Shown here: piece after piece, positions 39,575 to 43,169 of the stretch
How positions within the stretch are numbered: the first letter of the stretch is position 1
Layout: each line of letters opens with the position of its first letter
Assembly: GCA_016930085.1 (NCBI GenBank)
Contig: JAFGHO010000066.1
Coordinates: 1-43,169, forward strand
From: Spirochaetales bacterium
GTDB taxonomy: Bacteria; Spirochaetota; Spirochaetia; SZUA-6; JAFGRV01
Reading direction: 5' to 3'
DNA length: 43,169 nt
The notes under the pieces: generated by a model
The model's database searches: none
Told to the model about the DNA's origin: nothing
Seen by the model: only the letters and a program-made list of their open reading frames with translations
Translations under genes and position numbers: made by a program

Positions 39575-41395
39575 ATGGATACGGTGGACAGAAAAAAAAT
39601 TTTACTTGCTATATTTGCCCTTATCCTTATCATCATTATCGTACTCCTCTTCCTCTTTTTTCCTCGCGGGGGAGAAGGAGGAGAAGGCAAGAGAGAGAAC
39701 GCGATCAAACTTATCGAGCGATATGCCGGGAAAGGGGAGTATGACCGCGCGTTGAATCTTCTGGAAGACCTTTTACTCGACAATCCCGATGACGAGGAGG
39801 TGCTCGAACTTCAGGACAGGATACTGGATGAAAAACAGCGTGCCGAACGGGAAAGGGATGTTGCGGACGACAAGGAACGCGACAGGGAACGGCGGCAGAT
39901 GGATAAACTCATCGAATCGATAAAGGACACTGAACAAAAAGGGCCGCAAGCGACATATTATGAAGAAAAGATAGGCGGCACACCGACACCGAAAAAAAGC
40001 AAAGAGGAGACGGTAAAGGATCTCCTTGAAAAGGGAGAAAAGCAGATAGAACTCGGGGATTACGACGGTGCCCGCGATACCCTTGATGACGTACTCGAAC
40101 TCGACGACGATAATGCCATGGCGCACGCCCTCATCGGCCTGAGTTATATCAGGGAAAATCCGGAGGACGAAAACAGCCAGGATCTTGCCGAGGAAAACGC
40201 CAAAAAGTCGGTACAGGAAGATCCGACGCTGGCCCTCCCTCACGAGGTCCTCGCCGAAGTCTATGAACAACGGGGAAAACTCGATGAGGCTGAAAACGAG
40301 TGGAAACAGGCCATTATTCTGGACAAGGAAAATTGGGAAGCGTATTACAATCTCGGCGTCGTTCAGTACCGGATGAGGAAATATTCGGATGCGCGAAAAT
40401 CCTTTGAATCGTGTCTCAAAATAAAACCGAATCATGAAAAGGCCCACTTTAACAAGGGTTTGTGTTATATAAAACTCGGCGACCGTGACGAGGCGATCAA
40501 GGCCTTTCAACGGGCCATCTCCTATAAAAAGGATTACGATAAGGCATACTCACAGCTCGGCCAGCTGCTCGACGAGAAAGGGGAGTACGCGGCCGCGGCC
40601 GAGGCTTTCAGGAACGCGGTGCGTTATTCACCATCGGACGCCCGCTACCAGCGGTATCTTGCCGATGCGCTGATAAAAACGGGCGATTATACGGGTGCGG
40701 AAAAGGCTCTGAAAGAGGCGCTCCGCCTCGAACCCGATTACGTCGACGCGCACTATAAAATGGCGGTCGTCAAATACGACATCGGCAAACCGCAGGAAGC
40801 CCTCACGTACGCAAAGGAGGCGGTAAAGGCATTACCGGACAATCCGAAATACAACTACCAGCTGGGTTTAGTCTATGAAGCCTTGAAAGACACGGACAAC
40901 GCCCAGAAATACTATAAACTGGCGATCGAACTCGACCCGCGATATATCCTTCCCCTTGTCAATCTCGGCAATATATACAAAGCCTCGGGGCTTTACGACA
41001 TGGCGCTCCCGCTGTTTAGCGCCGCCTACAAACTCGATGCGGACAGCTACATGGTGAACAACAATCTGGGAAGTATCTATATCGCGAAGGAAAGCTTCAG
41101 GGAGAGTATTCCGTATCTGGAAAAAGCAGTTTCGCTTGAACCGAACGAAATCGAGCCGCATTACAATCTCGGCGTGGCATACAAGCGTGTGGGGAAAATT
41201 TCCGAAGCGAAGAAGGCCTTCAGCGAATGCCTCAGCATCGATCCCTCATACTGGGACGCGTATTACGAATACGCCCTCATCCTCATCGAGGAAGGGGACA
41301 AACCGCGGGCGAAGACCCTTCTTCAGACCCTTCTGGCCAAAAAACCGGATTATTCGAAAAAGAGCGAGGTGGAACGCCTGCTTTCGACGCTGTAG
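39575..41395 (+). CDS. Large membrane-anchored TPR protein
   Basis: A 606-residue protein with one N-terminal membrane segment (about 9-30, LLAIFALILIIIIVLLFLFF), a charged low-complexity region (about 32-150, rich in Glu, Arg and Lys), then a long array of about a dozen tetratricopeptide repeats (from about 150 to the end). Typical units are AYYNLGVVQYRMRKYSDARKSF and PHYNLGVAYKRVGKISEAKKAF. It probably faces the periplasm and scaffolds other proteins. The start is slightly uncertain: ATG 39575 sits directly against the ggaaagga site, and GTG 39584 has better spacing. A hairpin lies just after the stop. Confidence 0.87.
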   Translation: MDTVDRKKILLAIFALILIIIIVLLFLFFPRGGEGGEGKRENAIKLIERYAGKGEYDRALNLLEDLLLDNPDDEEVLELQDRILDEKQRAERERDVADDKERDRERRQMDKLIESIKDTEQKGPQATYYEEKIGGTPTPKKSKEETVKDLLEKGEKQIELGDYDGARDTLDDVLELDDDNAMAHALIGLSYIRENPEDENSQDLAEENAKKSVQEDPTLALPHEVLAEVYEQRGKLDEAENEWKQAIILDKENWEAYYNLGVVQYRMRKYSDARKSFESCLKIKPNHEKAHFNKGLCYIKLGDRDEAIKAFQRAISYKKDYDKAYSQLGQLLDEKGEYAAAAEAFRNAVRYSPSDARYQRYLADALIKTGDYTGAEKALKEALRLEPDYVDAHYKMAVVKYDIGKPQEALTYAKEAVKALPDNPKYNYQLGLVYEALKDTDNAQKYYKLAIELDPRYILPLVNLGNIYKASGLYDMALPLFSAAYKLDADSYMVNNNLGSIYIAKESFRESIPYLEKAVSLEPNEIEPHYNLGVAYKRVGKISEAKKAFSECLSIDPSYWDAYYEYALILIEEGDKPRAKTLLQTLLAKKPDYSKKSEVERLLSTL

Positions 41396-41408
41396 GGAGA
41401 TCGAAAGA

Positions 41409-41441
41409 AAAAGGAGACAGCGTGCGTGGCTGCCTCCTTTT
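41409..41441 (+). terminator. Terminator-like hairpin after large TPR gene
   Basis: A 12-bp stem (aaaaggag and cagc arms with gctg and ctcctttt, one mismatch) begins 14 bp after the TPR stop. The T-run lies inside the stem end and not after it, so it may work in both directions or only weakly. Confidence 0.65.
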
Positions 41442-41617
41442 AAAGTGAAACCTTTTCGCGTATAAGAATTTTATAACACGAAGATCGCGATGCTCACGAA
41501 GCGATTGTAAGAGAAAGAGTATGAGTGTTTTTGTTTTAATAAAATTATGAAAAAGAACGTAAAGAAACTGCTTTATTATTACCTAGTAACGTAATATAAT
41601 AGTGGTATAGCGTAATA

Positions 41618-42687
41618 ATGGAAAAATTAGACAATAAAATACTAATACAGGCACTGACTCTCCTCGAACGACGTTTAAGTCGGCAAAAAGTTCTACTATT
41701 AACCTGGTTGTATGCGGTGGTTCGGCATTGATCGCGACGAATCTCGTTTCAAGAACAACAAAGGACATTGATATAATCGCACTGATGGGTTCCGATTCAC
41801 ACCTCATCGACCCGTCACGATCAACGTCTTTTCGATGAAATCCTCGACTGGCTTGATAAAAACGAACGATTCATCAACGTCCAGCGTCTTCGAAATATAT
41901 TAAAACTGGAAGGTTTCGTTTTTTCCGGAGTTTTCGCCGCTATTGCCGCCCTTATTATGAAAAACAAACCGGAGATAAAATGGAAAGGGCTTGCCCGTAG
42001 TGTGAAAACAGGCGGTGATAAAACCGGCCATCTATTTTATCTGAAATCGGGGAATCCTGTTCCTGTTGTCGGAGAAAATGATGCGGTTTTCAGAAAATAC
42101 GGATTCATACGAAACCCGGTTAAGAACAGGGAGATGTCCGGGGTTTTCCCGGTAAAACAAAAGACAAGCCTCCTGCTTCAGCTTCGTTCTTTTATGGGAA
42201 TATCTTCACGAAGTGAAACACTTTGTTATCTGATGGTAAACGGGAAGGGTGCCATTCAGGAAATCGCCGATCAGACATATTACGCATGGCGTTCCATTCA
42301 GGATGTGCTTTTCGAAATGGGGCATTCCGGCATATTGAGTTTTTTCCCAGCCAAAAAAGGAAGGATCTATTATATAGACAAAGAACCATGGCTGGAAATT
42401 TTTCTCAAGAATAAAAAAGAACGTATTCAATGGATCTGCTGGCCGCCTCTTTTCAGGGCCCTGGAGATGATCTGACTCAACCTCTGTGAACCGGGATTTC
42501 TCGAATCTTCACACCTTGAAAAGGCTGTTGAAATGAGGGAACTTATGAGTAAAGAGCTTGTACATCGTTTCGAAAAGGCGGGGATGAGAATCATATTGGG
42601 AGATGTTACGGGATACTACGGAGAAGCATATCCGGAAGCGTTGTTTTCGAGTTTAATATGCCTGCTGGAACAGCTGAACAAATAATC
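41618..42687 (+). pseudogene. Decayed nucleotidyltransferase / winged-helix locus
   Basis: The reading frame starts at ATG 41618 (MEKLDNKILIQALTLLERRL), shifts by about 41690 to a frame carrying the pol-beta nucleotidyltransferase motif LVVCGGSALIATNLVSRTTKDIDI, then shifts back by about 41830 to the original frame. That frame continues through LRNILKLEGFVFSGVFAAIAALIM and a winged-helix-like region (SSRSETLCYLMVNGKGAIQEIADQT). A TGA at 42473-42475 interrupts it, after which homologous-looking sequence continues in frame (EPGFLESSHLEKAVEMRELM) to about 42679-42687, perhaps with a further shift. It may originally have been two adjacent genes. Sequencing errors could explain the frameshifts but are less likely to explain all the lesions. 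A 172-residue fragment (41957-42475) remains open. Confidence 0.7.
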
Positions 42688-42704
42688 GACCGGTCAATAT
42701 ATAA

Positions 42705-42739
42705 AAAACCCCGCCCGCCGGAAACCGGCTTGCGGGGTC
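42705..42739 (-). terminator. Rho-independent terminator of the H1-like gene
   Basis: On the minus strand a stem of GCGG-rich arms (ccccgc with gcggggt side, then gccgg with ccggc, internal cc/tt loop, aaa apical loop) is followed by a T-run (A-run 42705-42710 on plus). It lies 72 bp after the stop of the H1-like gene. Confidence 0.88.
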
Positions 42740-42810
42740 TCTGTCATTATCCTGATAGGGGGATATATATAACCGTCAGTTGGACGGTCCTGATTATGTC
42801 GATTATACAA

Positions 42811-43169
42811 TCATTCTTCGGCCTCTACGACCTCTTCCTTTTTCAACCGTTTTACGGCGTCCGCTTTTTTTACCTTTGTCACCGGTTTCTTTATTTTGAC
42901 AACCGGTTCGGCAGCTTTTACCTTTTTGACCGTGGCATTCCGCTTGACTGCCTTTTTGACGCGGGAAGGTGTCGCGGTTTTTGCAGACTCTTTTATAGCG
43001 GCATTCCGCTTGACGGCCTTTTTTTCGCCGGTAGAAACAGCGGCTTTCAGCGACTCTTTTTTGGTGACGGCCTTGCCGGCGGCCTTTTTCTTAGCTGTCG
43101 ACGTTGCCGCTTTCAGCGACTCTTTTTTGGTGACGGCCTTGCCGGCGGCCTTTTTCTTAGCTGTCGACG
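42811..43169 (-). CDS. Histone H1-like Lys/Ala-rich protein, C-terminal part
   Basis: The frame ends with TGA at 42811-42813 and runs off the right edge, so the start is not in the window; 119 codons are visible. The protein is very basic, built of Lys, Ala, Val and Thr (for example KKAVKRNAAIKESAKTA and PVTKVKKADAVKRLKKEE), with an acidic end (EEVVEAEE). It resembles bacterial H1-like (Hc1/Hc2, AlgP-type) DNA-binding tails. Two 22-residue repeats lie at the edge, and shorter KKAVKRNA units recur. It probably coats DNA or RNA; the missing N-terminus could add another domain. Confidence 0.8.
   Translation of the reverse strand, partial: STAKKKAAGKAVTKKESLKAATSTAKKKAAGKAVTKKESLKAAVSTGEKKAVKRNAAIKESAKTATPSRVKKAVKRNATVKKVKAAEPVVKIKKPVTKVKKADAVKRLKKEEVVEAEE
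43038..43169 (-). repeat. 66-bp in-frame tandem repeat in the H1-like gene
   Basis: Two copies of a 66-bp unit (about 43038-43103 and 43104-43169) differ only in the first few bases. Each encodes 22 residues (STAKKKAAGKAVTKKESLKAAT-type; key Lys/Ala). The array reaches the window edge and may continue. The near identity points to recent duplication or ongoing length change. Confidence 0.9.

Noticed and set aside
41618-42687. Programmed ribosomal frameshifting
   Set aside because: Two shifts in opposite directions plus a nonsense codon, with no slippery site or following structure noticed, fit decay or sequence error better.
1-43169. Shared word gcggcattcc at both ends of the window as a sign of a repeat family
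   Set aside because: The left repeat and the right-edge H1-like gene share only about ten bases, and the reading context differs; chance or Ala/Arg codon use explains it.

Overview
The window looks like chromosomal DNA of a diderm (outer-membrane) bacterium, most likely an anaerobic, plant-polymer-degrading spirochaete or close relative. The diderm call is firm: there is an Lnt homologue, several lipobox proteins, a TonB-dependent receptor and an ExbB-ExbD-TonB set. The spirochaete assignment is inference from the overall gene style (membrane TPR proteins, a GH9 cellulase next to a sugar ABC importer, an H1-like Lys/Ala-rich protein) and not from a marker gene. No tRNA, rRNA, CRISPR array or insertion sequence was recognised.

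Layout. Positions 1-2264: an 18-bp tandem repeat, then a secreted GH9 cellulase with an N-terminal dockerin, closed by a strong terminator. 2264-10096: an AT-rich spacer and a hairpin-rich leader, then a carbohydrate ABC importer (binding protein, hairpin, two permeases), an apolipoprotein N-acyltransferase with an extra CsgG-like N-terminal domain, and an aldo/keto reductase, all on the plus strand. 10133-11272: two small lipoproteins on the minus strand. 11452-16829: a hybrid sensor histidine kinase, a methyltransferase and a convergent GT4 glycosyltransferase.

17186-28506 is the most unusual part: a tight plus-strand operon of seven genes. The first encodes a VgrG/gpV-like spike fused to a PAAR-like tip and Ig-like modules, without the gp27-like domain of a standard VgrG. 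It is followed by two peptidoglycan hydrolases that lack signal peptides (SH3-Amidase_3, and a 1470-residue protein with Amidase_2, a degenerate M23 domain, OmpA-like, AMIN-like and 3D lytic-transglycosylase modules). Interleaved with these are three proteins with signal peptides and a 51-residue protein. I read this as a contractile-injection or T6SS-like cargo island carrying cell-wall effectors and candidate periplasmic immunity proteins; no sheath, tube or baseplate genes are present here.

28574-33690 (minus) is a vitamin B12 uptake operon: a cobalamin riboswitch, a BtuB-like receptor, a propeller-like lipoprotein, ExbB, ExbD and TonB. 33757-38538 (minus) holds a DUF1846 protein, a ParB-fold protein, a metallophosphoesterase and a membrane TPR protein with an Mrr-like nuclease-fold C-terminus. 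38782-41395 (plus) holds two further TPR proteins. The end of the window has a decayed nucleotidyltransferase/winged-helix locus (two frameshifts and a nonsense codon) and the C-terminal part of an H1-like Lys/Ala-rich protein with 66-bp in-frame repeats that runs off the right edge.
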